Assembly: GCA_040004035.1 (NCBI GenBank)
Contig: JAMPLN010000005.1
DNA: 64,000 nt
From: Microcoleus vaginatus_C
Lineage (GTDB): Bacteria > Cyanobacteriota > Cyanobacteriia > Cyanobacteriales > Microcoleaceae
Strand: one strand, 5' to 3'
Below the pieces are notes generated by a model that searched no databases, had not been told where the DNA came from, and was given only the letters and a program-made list of their open reading frames with translations. Position 1 is the first letter of the stretch. Each line of letters opens with the position of its first letter. Shown piece after piece: positions 16,301 through 24,480 of the stretch. Position numbers and translations under genes: made by a program.

Positions 16301-17623
16301 ATGACTCCCCAATCAAGTTTGTTAATCCGTCGCGCTCGCATTCTTTTGCCCAATGGTGAGTTTTTGGTAGGAGATGTGCAAATCTGCGATCGCCAAATTG
16401 TCAAGGTTGCTGCAGAAATTGCCGAATCGGGCGATCGAGAAATAGATGCCAAAGGCTTAACTCTGTTACCCGGAGTAATTGATCCCCAGGTACACTTCCG
16501 GGAACCGGGTTTAGAACACAAGGAAGACTTGTTTACCGCTAGCTGTGCTTGCGCTAAAGGCGGCGTGACCTCGTTTCTGGAAATGCCGAATACGCGACCG
16601 CTGACCACAACCCAAGCTGCCTTAGATGATAAACTAAGTCGCGCTGCCGAGAAGTGTTTGGTGAATTACGGCTTTTTTATTGGTGCAACGCCCGAGAATT
16701 TGCCGGATTTGTTGAATGCGAATCCGACTCCGGGGATTAAAGTGTTTATGGGTTCGATGCACGGGCAGTTGTTGGTCGATGGAGAAGCAACTTTAGAGGC
16801 GATTTTTGCTGCAGGCGATCGACTAATTGCCGTGCACGCAGAAGACCAAGCTAGAATCAATCAGAGGCGTCAGGAATTTGCCGGGATTTCCGATGTTGCC
16901 GTGCACTCGCAAATTCAAGACAATCAAGCAGCTTTATTGGCCACTCAATTAGCAGTAAAACTTTCTAATAAATATCAGCGCCGACTGCACATTCTGCACC
17001 TTTCTACGGGGGATGAAGCTGAGTTTTTGCGCCAGGAAAAACCGAGTTGGGTGACAGCAGAAGTGACGCCGCAGCATTTGTTGTTAAATACCAGCGCCTA
17101 TCAAAAAATTGGCAGTTTAGCTCAGATGAATCCGCCTTTGCGCGAACCCCGCGATAACGAAATACTTTGGCAAGCTTTACTCGACGGCGTAATTGATTTT
17201 ATCGCCACCGACCACGCGCCGCATACATTAGCAGAAAAAGCTCAAGAATATCCAAATACGCCGTCGGGAATGCCTGGAGTCGAAACTTCTTTGCCTTTGA
17301 TGCTGACGCAAGCAGTGGAGGGAAGATGTACAGTGGCACAAGTTGCTAATTGGATGTCGTCGGCAGTTGCTAAGGCTTATAAGATTCCGAACAAAGGGGC
17401 GATTGCTCCGGGTTTTGACGCCGATTTAGTCTTAGTTGATTTGGAGAACTACCGCCCGGTGGTCGGAGCAGAGATGGCGAGCAAGTGCGGCTGGAGTTCC
17501 TTTGAAGGTTGGAGTTTGACTGGATGGCCAGTTGTGACTGTTGTTGGAGGAAAAGTTGTTTTTGAGAATGGTAAATTGAATACAAAAGTGAGGGGAGAAG
17601 CCTTGACATTTGACGCTGAGTAA
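16301..17623 (+). CDS. pyrC: Dihydroorotase
   Basis: The 440-aa amidohydrolase carries the dihydroorotase signatures VIDPQVHFREPG (residues about 59-70), GIKVFMGSMHG, AVHAEDQ, ILHLSTG, EVTPQHL and ATDHAPH. It catalyses the reversible cyclisation of carbamoyl aspartate to dihydroorotate in pyrimidine synthesis. The usual DxHxH zinc motif reads D61-P-Q63-V-H65: the first histidine is glutamine. As I remember, several class I-like bacterial dihydroorotases share this form, so I keep the call. Another cyclic amidohydrolase is the main alternative. Confidence 0.85.
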   Translation: MTPQSSLLIRRARILLPNGEFLVGDVQICDRQIVKVAAEIAESGDREIDAKGLTLLPGVIDPQVHFREPGLEHKEDLFTASCACAKGGVTSFLEMPNTRPLTTTQAALDDKLSRAAEKCLVNYGFFIGATPENLPDLLNANPTPGIKVFMGSMHGQLLVDGEATLEAIFAAGDRLIAVHAEDQARINQRRQEFAGISDVAVHSQIQDNQAALLATQLAVKLSNKYQRRLHILHLSTGDEAEFLRQEKPSWVTAEVTPQHLLLNTSAYQKIGSLAQMNPPLREPRDNEILWQALLDGVIDFIATDHAPHTLAEKAQEYPNTPSGMPGVETSLPLMLTQAVEGRCTVAQVANWMSSAVAKAYKIPNKGAIAPGFDADLVLVDLENYRPVVGAEMASKCGWSSFEGWSLTGWPVVTVVGGKVVFENGKLNTKVRGEALTFDAE

Positions 17624-17641
17624 GCATGACTTTAACTCAAG

Positions 17642-17650
17642 TGTTATAAT
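17642..17650 (+). promoter_or_regulatory. Extended -10 promoter of the DUF433/DUF5615 pair
   Basis: TGTTATAAT gives a perfect TATAAT at 17645-17650 with an upstream TG (extended -10). No good -35 box lies 16-18 bases upstream. It is 35 bases before the antitoxin ATG. Confidence 0.55.
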
Positions 17651-17684
17651 TGGGTATTCCTGCATCGCAAAGGCGATTTTACCC

Positions 17685-18026
17685 ATGCTTCTTCAAGAAC
17701 TAGAAACACAACTCCTGGCCTTAACTCCTACTGAGAAAGCTGAAGCCATCCGGCTTTTAACCCAAAGTTTAAGTAATAGCTGGCCAGGAATTACCAAAAC
17801 TCCCGACGTGTGTGGCGGCGATGCTTGCATTGCCAAAACTAGACTTCCCGTTTGGCTGTTCGTGAGTTTGCGCCGTCAAGGTTCAAGTGATGCTGAACTT
17901 CTACAATTTTATCCCCAGTTGAATGCTGCAAACTTAGTAAATGTCTGGACTTATGCTGAGGCTAACTCCGAAGAAATTGAAACAGCACTCCGAGAAGAAG
18001 CAGCAGCAATGATGCAGGAAGTATAA
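17685..18026 (+). CDS. DUF433-family antitoxin
   Basis: The 113-aa protein has an N-terminal helical part (LLQELETQLLALTPTEKAEAIRLLTQSL) and a DUF433 HTH-like domain (TPDVCGGDACIAKTRLPVWLFVSLRRQGSSDAELLQFYPQLNAANLVNVWTYAEAN). DUF433 proteins are typically antitoxins or regulators paired with PIN-like toxins. The ATG at 17685 was chosen over an upstream in-frame ATG at 17625 or 17610 region because the latter overlaps the promoter. The partner follows 3 bp downstream. Confidence 0.87.
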   Translation: MLLQELETQLLALTPTEKAEAIRLLTQSLSNSWPGITKTPDVCGGDACIAKTRLPVWLFVSLRRQGSSDAELLQFYPQLNAANLVNVWTYAEANSEEIETALREEAAAMMQEV

Positions 18027-18029
18027 TTT

Positions 18030-18362
18030 ATGGCACGTCTCTATGCAGATGAACAGTTCCCGTTTCCTGTTGTGGCTTTGCTGCGAAATTTAGGTCACGA
18101 TGCCCTGACTATTCAAGAGGCAGGAAATGCCGGAGATGATGACCCCGAAGTATTAGCTTTTGCTGTGAATAACGATCGGCCGGTTATGACGCAAAATCGT
18201 CGGCATTTCATTCGCTTGCACGCTCAACAACCAAATCATGCTGGTATTATCGTGTGTACAGACGATAAAAATCTAGAAAGGTTGGCAACACGCATCAATG
18301 ATGCTATTGCTGATGAAGAAACTTTGAGAGGCAAATTGATTCGTGTTAACCGTCCGCAGTAA
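18030..18362 (+). CDS. DUF5615 PIN-like toxin
   Basis: The 110-aa protein begins ARLYADEQFPFPVVALLRNLGHDALT, which has the conserved acidic residues of the DUF5615 PIN-like fold, and continues with MTQNRRHFIRLH and HAGIIVCTDD. PIN-like proteins are metal-dependent RNases, and this one should be the toxin of a VapBC-like module with the DUF433 protein 3 bp upstream. The acidic positions (D7, E8, D42-D44 region, D90s) look intact. Confidence 0.88.
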   Translation: MARLYADEQFPFPVVALLRNLGHDALTIQEAGNAGDDDPEVLAFAVNNDRPVMTQNRRHFIRLHAQQPNHAGIIVCTDDKNLERLATRINDAIADEETLRGKLIRVNRPQ

Positions 18363-18373
18363 GTACGCGCTGA

Positions 18374-18494
18374 GATGTTACACCATTCTCTCTTAACAGG
18401 CTTTCCGGCCTGTTCCACAAAGAGTGAATTTTCTTCTTGTGGAACAGGCCGGAAAGCCTGTTCAGAAAAGGCTGAGTGAGAAGGGTGCAACATC
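18374..18494. repeat. 121-bp MITE-like hairpin element, copy 1
   Basis: Outer imperfect inverted ends GATGTTACACCATTCTC and GAGAAGGGTGCAACATC enclose a perfect 26-bp inverted repeat (18395-18420 and 18437-18462; core CAGGCTTTCCGGCCTG then TTCCACAA) around a 16-base loop. The copy at 49765-49879 has the same ends, so this is a repeated, non-coding mobile-like element. Confidence 0.85.
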
Positions 18495-18519
18495 TAAATT
18501 AAATCGCCTTTTCTCAAAT

Positions 18520-18963
18520 TTATAATTGCCAATCCAATAAGCCGCCATTACCAATTACTTCAATTTGCCGCCCGGTATCTAGATAACTTAAAGAAATTTG
18601 CAAATAATTTTCTGGTTTGTACTGCAATCTTTCCGCCCATTCGATCGCCACAATTCCCAAATCCCTTTCTAACCCGTCCCAATAACTTTCTAAGTGCAAA
18701 GCCTCGGCTTCTTCGGGTTCCAGTCGATACAAATCTAGATGATACAGCGGAACTCGCCCTGTAAAATACTCGTTAATTAGCGTGAAAGTAGGACTTTCGA
18801 TCGAGTCGGAGATTCCTAAGCCTTCAGCGATGCCTTGAACCAAGGTAGTTTTGCCCGCACCTAAATCTCCTTGTAATAAGATTACAGTGCCTGGGGGGAG
18901 CGATCGACCTAACGCAACACCAAACTTGCGCGTAGCCTCAGAATCGGGAAGCAAAGTTTTCAT
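18520..18963 (-). CDS. tsaE: tRNA threonylcarbamoyladenosine biosynthesis ATPase TsaE
   Basis: The 147-aa protein has the TsaE/YjeE P-loop GDLGAGKTTLVQG (about residues 33-45), the SPTFTLINEY switch segment, YHLDLYRLEPEEAEALHLESYW and VAIEWAERL. TsaE works with TsaB and TsaD to make t6A37 in ANN-decoding tRNAs. Length fits the family. It is transcribed alone. Confidence 0.96.
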   Translation of the reverse strand: MKTLLPDSEATRKFGVALGRSLPPGTVILLQGDLGAGKTTLVQGIAEGLGISDSIESPTFTLINEYFTGRVPLYHLDLYRLEPEEAEALHLESYWDGLERDLGIVAIEWAERLQYKPENYLQISLSYLDTGRQIEVIGNGGLLDWQL

Positions 18964-18967
18964 TTCA

Positions 18968-19087
18968 ATAATTAGTCATTAGTCATTAGTCATTTGTTAT
19001 TTGTTATTTGTTACTCGCTGGCGGCGGCCAATAACCAATAACCAATAATATTAGTCAACAGTCAACAGTCAACAGTTAACAGTCAGC
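18968..19087. repeat. Cluster of 7-bp direct repeats
   Basis: Between tsaE and the YvcK-like gene lie runs of TTAGTCA, TTTGTTA, CCAATAA and AGTCAAC heptamers. These look like expansions of several unrelated 7-mers next to each other. Confidence 0.85.
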
Positions 19088-19090
19088 AGC

Positions 19091-20491
19091 TTAAATGTTC
19101 TGCGCGCGGCCGTACCAACGCAGCAACATCCCCGCCAACCTTTGCGAATTGTGGCGAATTAAACCCGTATTTTCATCTTCATCCATGACATTGGCGATGA
19201 CAACTCGCCGCCCCAATTGCGTTACGGCTTCTCGATCGAGTACAACCGGATAAGAATCCTCCTGAGAATAGCGGATCAAAGCCTTTGCAGAAGGGACTTT
19301 GCCTTGAACTACTACAGCATCGAACAGCGGCCGGCCGCAAGCGCGGTCGATCGCCCGAATGTGGTCTGCAACACTGTATCCGTCAGTTTCCCCCGGCTGA
19401 GTCATAATATTGCACACATAAATGCGCGGAACTTCGCTGTTGGCGATCGCATCAGCAATTTCCGGCACCAACAAATTCGGAATGACACTCGTATAAAGAC
19501 TCCCCGGCCCAATAATAATAAAATCCGCTTCCCGAAGACCTTCCACAGCCCTAGGTAATGCCGGAGGGTTAGCAGGATTACAGCCTATTTTGAGGATTTG
19601 CCCGTTAGCTTTTGTAATGCTGGACTCCCCCTCAATCCTGCGGCCGTCAGCGAGTTCTGCCCACAAAGAAACATCGCTCAGAGTAGCCGGCAGCACCTCT
19701 CCCCTCACTGCTAAAACTTTAGAACTCGCCGCGATCGCCTGTTCCAAATCTCCAGCAATATCGCTCATCGCCGTCAAAAACAAATTCCCAAAACTGTGAC
19801 CCACCAAACCGTCACCAGCCCGGAAACGATATTGAAATAACTCAGTCAATAACTTTTCCTCATCTGCCAAAGCAGCCAAACAATTGCGAATGTCTCCCGG
19901 CGGCAATACCCCAATTTCCCGCCGAAGCCGCCCGGAAGACCCCCCATCATCCGCCACCGTGACAATAGCAGTGATTTTGGCGCTGTAATCCTTCAATCCC
20001 CTGAGCAAATTAGAAAGGCCCGTACCGCCCCCAAGTGCCACAATTTTCGGGCCGCGGTGCAAGCGGCGGTGGTTGAGGAGTCGATCGACCAGTTCCTCGT
20101 TGCCTTCGGGCATCAGCACTTGGGTAATAGAGTTCAAACTGCGAGTTTGTCCCCACAGAATTAACAAAATCCCGCCAGCAATGATGATCGGCCCCGACAC
20201 GTAATTAGGAACAACTTCCGCAATCCACGCCAAAAAATTTCTCAACAATTGCAATAAGAAGAAAATGGGAGTCATCCCAGTCCAAATCGCTAAACCCAAA
20301 GTGGCAAGTACCACGCCGCTAGCACTAATCAGCAGCCACCGTTTCACTAACAGTCCGGGGGCTAACCACTTAAACCACTGGTGAACTCGCCCGTTCCGCA
20401 AAGAAGGGGGGTAAGGATTTCTGGATTGGGCAAAAACCTGCTTGGCTTTAGCCAAGACGCGGAGGGCTTTAGGAAGTGAACTAATTGACAT
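19091..20491 (-). CDS. YvcK-like (GlmR, CofD-fold) protein with N-terminal membrane anchor
   Basis: The 466-aa protein has two hydrophobic helices near the N-terminus (about residues 52-75 and 95-115), then a CofD/YvcK domain: KIVALGGGTGLSNLLRGLKDY, VTVADDGGSSGRLRREIGVLPPGDIRNCLAAL, GHSFGNLFLTAM, GPGSLYTSVIPNLLV and NIMTQPGETDGYSVADHI. The family in Bacillus binds UDP-GlcNAc and links cell-wall synthesis to gluconeogenesis. The cyanobacterial form with a membrane anchor is longer than the Bacillus one. Role inferred only. Confidence 0.9.
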   Translation of the reverse strand: MSISSLPKALRVLAKAKQVFAQSRNPYPPSLRNGRVHQWFKWLAPGLLVKRWLLISASGVVLATLGLAIWTGMTPIFFLLQLLRNFLAWIAEVVPNYVSGPIIIAGGILLILWGQTRSLNSITQVLMPEGNEELVDRLLNHRRLHRGPKIVALGGGTGLSNLLRGLKDYSAKITAIVTVADDGGSSGRLRREIGVLPPGDIRNCLAALADEEKLLTELFQYRFRAGDGLVGHSFGNLFLTAMSDIAGDLEQAIAASSKVLAVRGEVLPATLSDVSLWAELADGRRIEGESSITKANGQILKIGCNPANPPALPRAVEGLREADFIIIGPGSLYTSVIPNLLVPEIADAIANSEVPRIYVCNIMTQPGETDGYSVADHIRAIDRACGRPLFDAVVVQGKVPSAKALIRYSQEDSYPVVLDREAVTQLGRRVVIANVMDEDENTGLIRHNSQRLAGMLLRWYGRAQNI

Positions 20492-20579
20492 GGTTAATTA
20501 GTCTTAAGGGTATTGGAACAGCTCGAGCTGACAAATTTACAATACAAGAGAGTTTTGATTCTGGCAGTCAATTTAAGTA

Positions 20580-20655
20580 ATTGGTGATTAGTCATGAGTC
20601 ATGAGTCATTAGGTAGACTGATGACTGAGGACTGACAACTTATTGATAACATCCT
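20580..20655. repeat. Heptamer repeats in the yvcK/mlaF divergent spacer
   Basis: ATTAGTC, ATGAGTC and ACTGATG-type heptamers (TCATGAGTCATGAGTCATTAGG) occupy the leader of the following gene. Confidence 0.7.
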
Positions 20656-21438
20656 ATGGCTGAGCCACTAATCGAACTCAAGGGGGTAAGTAAGTCCTTC
20701 GGCCAGAACCCGATCCTCGATCAAGTCGATCTGAGGATTTATCGGGGAGAGGCCCTGGCAATTATTGGCCCTTCCGGGACGGGGAAATCTACGATTCTGC
20801 GGATAATTGCGGGTTTGTTGGCCCCGGATGCCGGTGAGGTTTTTGTTCAGGGACAGCGCAGGGTCGGATGGGTGGACGACGTGGCAGATCCGATCGGAAT
20901 TGGGATGGTGTTTCAGCAAGCGGCTTTGTTTGATTCGCTGACGGTGGAGGAGAATGTCGGTTTTTTACTTTACCAGCATTCTAAGCTGCCGCGCCGCCGC
21001 ATTCGGGAATTGGTGGAGGAAAAGTTGGAGATGGTGGGTTTGCCGCGAATTGGCGAACGCTATCCGGCGCAGTTGTCTGGGGGAATGCGAAAGCGGGTAA
21101 GTTTTGCCCGCGCTATCATGGCGAATCCTGATAATGACAGGGATAATCCAGAGGTTTTGCTGTACGACGAACCGACGGCGGGTTTAGATCCGATTGCTTC
21201 GACGGTAATTGAAGATTTAATCAGGGACTTGCAGGCGGCCCAAGGTGTTTGCAGCACTTATGCGATCGTCACTCACCAAGACAGTACCATCCGCCGCACT
21301 GCCGATCGCATCGTATTTCTCTATCGAGGCAAAGTGCAGTGGGAGGGAACTGTCAATGACATTGCATCGACAGATAATTTACTGATCCGACAATTTTTTA
21401 GCGGCAGTGTTACTGGGCCAATTCAAGCGCTTGGATAG
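20656..21438 (+). CDS. mlaF: Mla-type ABC transporter ATP-binding protein (MlaF-like)
   Basis: The 260-aa ATPase has Walker A GPSGTGKST, signature LSGGMRKRVSFARAI, Walker B VLLYDEPTAGLDP and the switch histidine in VTHQD. The GMRKR signature and VDDVADPIGIGMVFQQAALFDSLTVEENVGF fit the MlaF (YrbF)/Ttg2A branch. Together with the MCE protein encoded next, it should drive lipid transport between inner and outer membranes (in plants TGD3-like). The permease (MlaE) gene is not in the window. Confidence 0.92.
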   Translation: MAEPLIELKGVSKSFGQNPILDQVDLRIYRGEALAIIGPSGTGKSTILRIIAGLLAPDAGEVFVQGQRRVGWVDDVADPIGIGMVFQQAALFDSLTVEENVGFLLYQHSKLPRRRIRELVEEKLEMVGLPRIGERYPAQLSGGMRKRVSFARAIMANPDNDRDNPEVLLYDEPTAGLDPIASTVIEDLIRDLQAAQGVCSTYAIVTHQDSTIRRTADRIVFLYRGKVQWEGTVNDIASTDNLLIRQFFSGSVTGPIQALG

Positions 21439-21446
21439 TCAGCCAA

Positions 21447-21537
21447 TTTTAGATTTTAGATTTTAGATTTTAGATTGAAATGACCGATGACCAATGACTA
21501 ACGACTAATAACCAATGACCAATGACTGAGGAGAAAA
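21447..21537. repeat. Heptamer repeats between mlaF and mlaD
   Basis: A TTTTAGA run (21447-21476) is followed by ATGACCA/ATGACTA heptamers. Together they fill nearly the whole 100-bp spacer. GAGGAGAAA before the mlaD ATG is the ribosome binding site. Confidence 0.85.
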
Positions 21538-21538
21538 T

Positions 21539-23017
21539 ATGCGATCGCGAACTGTAAGAGAAGGTTCTGTCGGGTTCTTAATTTTAGTAGGAATCGGTTT
21601 ATTTGGCGGCTTAGTGCTCTGGCTGCGGGGCGTACAGCTAGGGAACCGCAGCTACAAATTCGCCGTAGAATTTGGCAGCGCCCAAGGAATGCAAATAGGC
21701 ACGCCCATCAAATATCGTGGGGTTGCAGTCGGTAAAATTACCGCCCTCAAACCGGGTTCCAACGGCGTAGACGTGACGCTGGAGATTGCCCCCGGTACTT
21801 TAGTGATTCCCAGGGATGTTACCATCGAAGCGAATAAATCCGGTTTAATTGGCGAATCGTCGATCGACATTACCCCCAACTCGATTTTGCCAGAATCGTT
21901 ACTTACCGCCAATCCCGTTAGTGCCGACTGTCCCCCAGAGATTATCTGCCAAAATTCGCGCTTAAAAGGTCAAGCAGGAGTCACTATCGACGAACTTATT
22001 CGATCCACAGTCCGCCTAGCTAATTTATACACTGACCCCGCGCTGTTCAACAATATTAAATCACTTGCAGAGAATACAGCCAGCACAGCTAAAGGTGCCG
22101 CTAAACTCACTCAAGATTTATCGAATTTAACTCAAACTGCCCAAGCAGAAATCAAAAATTTAAATCAATCTGTCAGGGAAGATCTTGGGACATTAAATCA
22201 ATCGGTCAAAACCGAAATAGCCAGTTTAAATCAATCATTAAAGGGAGAAGCAAGCAGTTTAAATCAATCATTAAAAGAAGAAGCAACCAGTTTAAATCAA
22301 TCATTAAAAGCGGAAATCTCAGGAGTAGCCGCTGATGTTTCTAAAGTCGCAGCTACGGCGGACACTTCCACAAAAGCCGTATCTGCCGCTGTAATAACTT
22401 CTGCTAATTCAGTAACTCAAGCAGCCAATCAAGTTACATTAACAGCCAATCAACTCAATTCTTTAGTCGCAACCAACCGCGCCAGTTTAGTCTCAACTCT
22501 GAATAACATCAATCAAAGCAGTCAAGAACTGCGGGTAGCTGTCAGCAGTTTAAGTCCGACAATTAATCGAATCAACCAAGGACAATTGCTGAACAATTTA
22601 GAAGTTTTATCAGCGAATGCTGCCCAAGCTTCGGGTAATTTGCGAGATTTATCCAGCCAGGTAAACAATCCCGCCACTTTACTATTATTGCAGCAAACTC
22701 TAGATTCTGCACGAGCTACATTTCAGAACGTGCAGAAAATTACTTCCGACGTGGATGATTTGACAGGAGATCCGGCTTTCCGCAACAATATTCGCAGGTT
22801 ATTCAACGGATTAGGAGGTTTGTTGGGTTCGACAGAACAACTGCGACAGCAAGTTAAAGTGACTCAAACATTAGCTCCTCTTTCTGAGAAAGTAAATGAG
22901 AGTACAATTGCCAGAAATCAATCAGTAAAGCCGGGATTTCCCAGCTTGCACAAGCCGCAAAAAATGCCTGTTATACCTTCTCAAACTGCCAGATCAGCAG
23001 AACCAGTAAAGCCATAA
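21539..23017 (+). CDS. mlaD: MCE/MlaD-family lipid transport protein
   Basis: The 492-aa protein has an N-terminal membrane helix (about residues 12-28), one MCE domain (GSAQGMQIGTPIKYRGVAVGKITALKPGSNGVDVTLEI...GLIGESSIDITP, about 40-115), and a long coiled C-terminal part. It should form the periplasmic ring or needle that binds lipid for the MlaF transporter encoded upstream. The coiled part contains five 11-residue units of the type SLNQSLKxExx (about 207-262) encoded by 33-bp repeats. This hendecad could lengthen the helical tube. Confidence 0.92.
   Translation: MRSRTVREGSVGFLILVGIGLFGGLVLWLRGVQLGNRSYKFAVEFGSAQGMQIGTPIKYRGVAVGKITALKPGSNGVDVTLEIAPGTLVIPRDVTIEANKSGLIGESSIDITPNSILPESLLTANPVSADCPPEIICQNSRLKGQAGVTIDELIRSTVRLANLYTDPALFNNIKSLAENTASTAKGAAKLTQDLSNLTQTAQAEIKNLNQSVREDLGTLNQSVKTEIASLNQSLKGEASSLNQSLKEEATSLNQSLKAEISGVAADVSKVAATADTSTKAVSAAVITSANSVTQAANQVTLTANQLNSLVATNRASLVSTLNNINQSSQELRVAVSSLSPTINRINQGQLLNNLEVLSANAAQASGNLRDLSSQVNNPATLLLLQQTLDSARATFQNVQKITSDVDDLTGDPAFRNNIRRLFNGLGGLLGSTEQLRQQVKVTQTLAPLSEKVNESTIARNQSVKPGFPSLHKPQKMPVIPSQTARSAEPVKP
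22159..22323. repeat. 33-bp tandem repeat inside mlaD
   Basis: Five in-frame copies begin TTAAATCAATC and encode LNQS-(V/L)-K-x-E units. The last three copies are nearly identical, the first two are diverged. Confidence 0.9.
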
Positions 23018-23209
23018 AATACCCATTAAAAGAGGCTATCATTGAATAACTGCAATTGCCCAAAATTCGCGATTTACTCTAGTTAGTAACCAGCCCAATA
23101 CACACCCCCATTACAGCTAGTTAATAAGGTGCGCCTTTCGCACCAGGCTTTAAACTTATTGTCCAAATGTTATTAAAAAAAACTCTTTTTATCGAAACAA
23201 GCAAAACCA
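23018..23209. other. Spacer with a small hairpin
   Basis: No gene is seen. GGTGCG-ccttt-CGCACC at 23128-23144 is a short perfect stem-loop, possibly a terminator for mlaD, but without a T-run. Confidence 0.5.
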
Positions 23210-23902
23210 ATGACGCAAACTTTATCGAAACCGGACGCAAGCAAAAGCCAGTATAATATAACTTGGGAAAAATTGCCAGATGACTTTAAGTTACCAGATG
23301 ATCCTGTGGAAAACATCGACCAACCACTTTTAGCCGCCGCCCTGGGCGAAGCCTTGGATATGGCAGGATTTATCCTAGCTTCAATGCTAATAGCTTCCAA
23401 TTTTGGACTCTGTGCCAAAGTTAACGACAAAACAGTAGTAAAAGCACCAGATTAGGTGTTCGTTCCCTCGGTATTGCCAGCAGAACCAGGAGAAGTTCGC
23501 CGTAGTTATACGCCCAATGCTGAGGGAGAAGTACCTGCTGTAGGGATGGAATTTTTATCGGATACAGACGGCAGTGAATATTCAAATAAACCGACATATC
23601 CTTACGGCAAGTGGCGGTTTTATAAGCGAATTTTGCAAGTACCGATTTATGTAATTTTTGAACCCAAATCGGGAGTATTGGAAGTGTACAGACTCTCGAC
23701 ATCGAGAGAATATGAGTTGCAAGAACCGGATGCTAATCAGCGATTATGGATAGAATCAATGGGTTTATTTCTGGGGGTTTGGGAAGGTGAAAAATCTCAG
23801 AGAACCGATTATTGGTTGCGCTGGTGGGATGAGAAGGCCAATTTGCTGCAGTGGGGTGCCGAACGGGTGGAACACAGGGTAAGCTCATCTAATTTGGTAT
23901 AA
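23210..23902 (+). pseudogene. Uma2-family nuclease interrupted by an amber codon
   Basis: Two parts lie in one frame. 23210-23452 encodes ENIDQPLLAAALGEALDMAGF...NFGLCAKVNDKTVVKAPD. After TAG at 23453-23455 the frame continues VFVPSVLPAEPGEVRRSYTP...KPTYPYGKWRFYKRILQVPIYVIFEPKSG. In Uma2 proteins the join reads APDWVFVPSVLP, so the TAG almost certainly replaces a TGG tryptophan codon. The C-terminal coil typical of the family (ERAEQ-rich) breaks off at GAERVEHR. Uma2 proteins have a PD-(D/E)xK nuclease fold and multiply in cyanobacteria. Confidence 0.85.
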
Positions 23903-24000
23903 TATGAACTTGACAAAGTTAACAAAATAAGCATAAGAGACTGTGTAGACAGCACACTTGACTCCTAACACAGATCAGTGAGATGACAGTAATACTGTAG

Positions 24001-24189
24001 TTGAAAATCTCAAAAATACCCTATATGTTTCAAGGCTTTAACAACAAAACTGCCGATGCTCAGAAAAATTTTCCTTCTGAGATAAAACTAACAGAAGTGG
24101 CAGATATCGGGTGTATTCAAAAAAGTTTAGTTCAGCACTTCCAAGAGATCAAAGATCCTAGAGTGAAGAGAACATCGAACAGGGAATCG
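24001..24189 (+). pseudogene. N-terminal fragment of an ISAs1-type transposase
   Basis: A short frame encodes IQKSLVQHFQEIKDPRVKRTSN, which is the start typical of ISAs1-family transposases (LxxHFxxIxDPR). After that the similarity stops and sequence of a different gene begins (24165 on, other frame). No other part of the transposase is present. Confidence 0.6.
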
Positions 24190-24383
24190 AAAGGGGTAAA
24201 ATTGAGGGGGAAATAGGATTAATTATGCGTCCGATCGTGCGACGGGTGGGTGATGTTACACTGGAAGTTCACACTCACATCCAGGGATTATCTGCAGAAC
24301 AGTTAGATGATTTGCCAGAAGCTTTGTTGGATTTTAGGAGTCAAGAGGATTTGATGGTCTGGTTGGAGTCGGCTGCTGGATGA
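24165..24383 (+). pseudogene. C-terminal DUF4351 fragment of an Rpn-type nuclease/transposase-like protein
   Basis: In a frame different from the transposase scrap, 72 codons read ENIEQGIERGKIEGEIGLIMRPIVRRVGDV...QGLSAEQLDDLPEALLDF, ending WLESAAG and TGA at 24381. This is the C-terminal DUF4351 tail found behind Rpn/PD-(D/E)xK proteins in cyanobacteria. The nuclease domain is missing. Confidence 0.7.
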
Positions 24384-24480
24384 AATGATGAGTTAAAAAG
24401 ATACTCAACGGTTGAAACGGTCGAGCCTCATCGGGGATTTTTAACGCGAATTTGGTATAATTCTCAATCTCTGCATTCAT

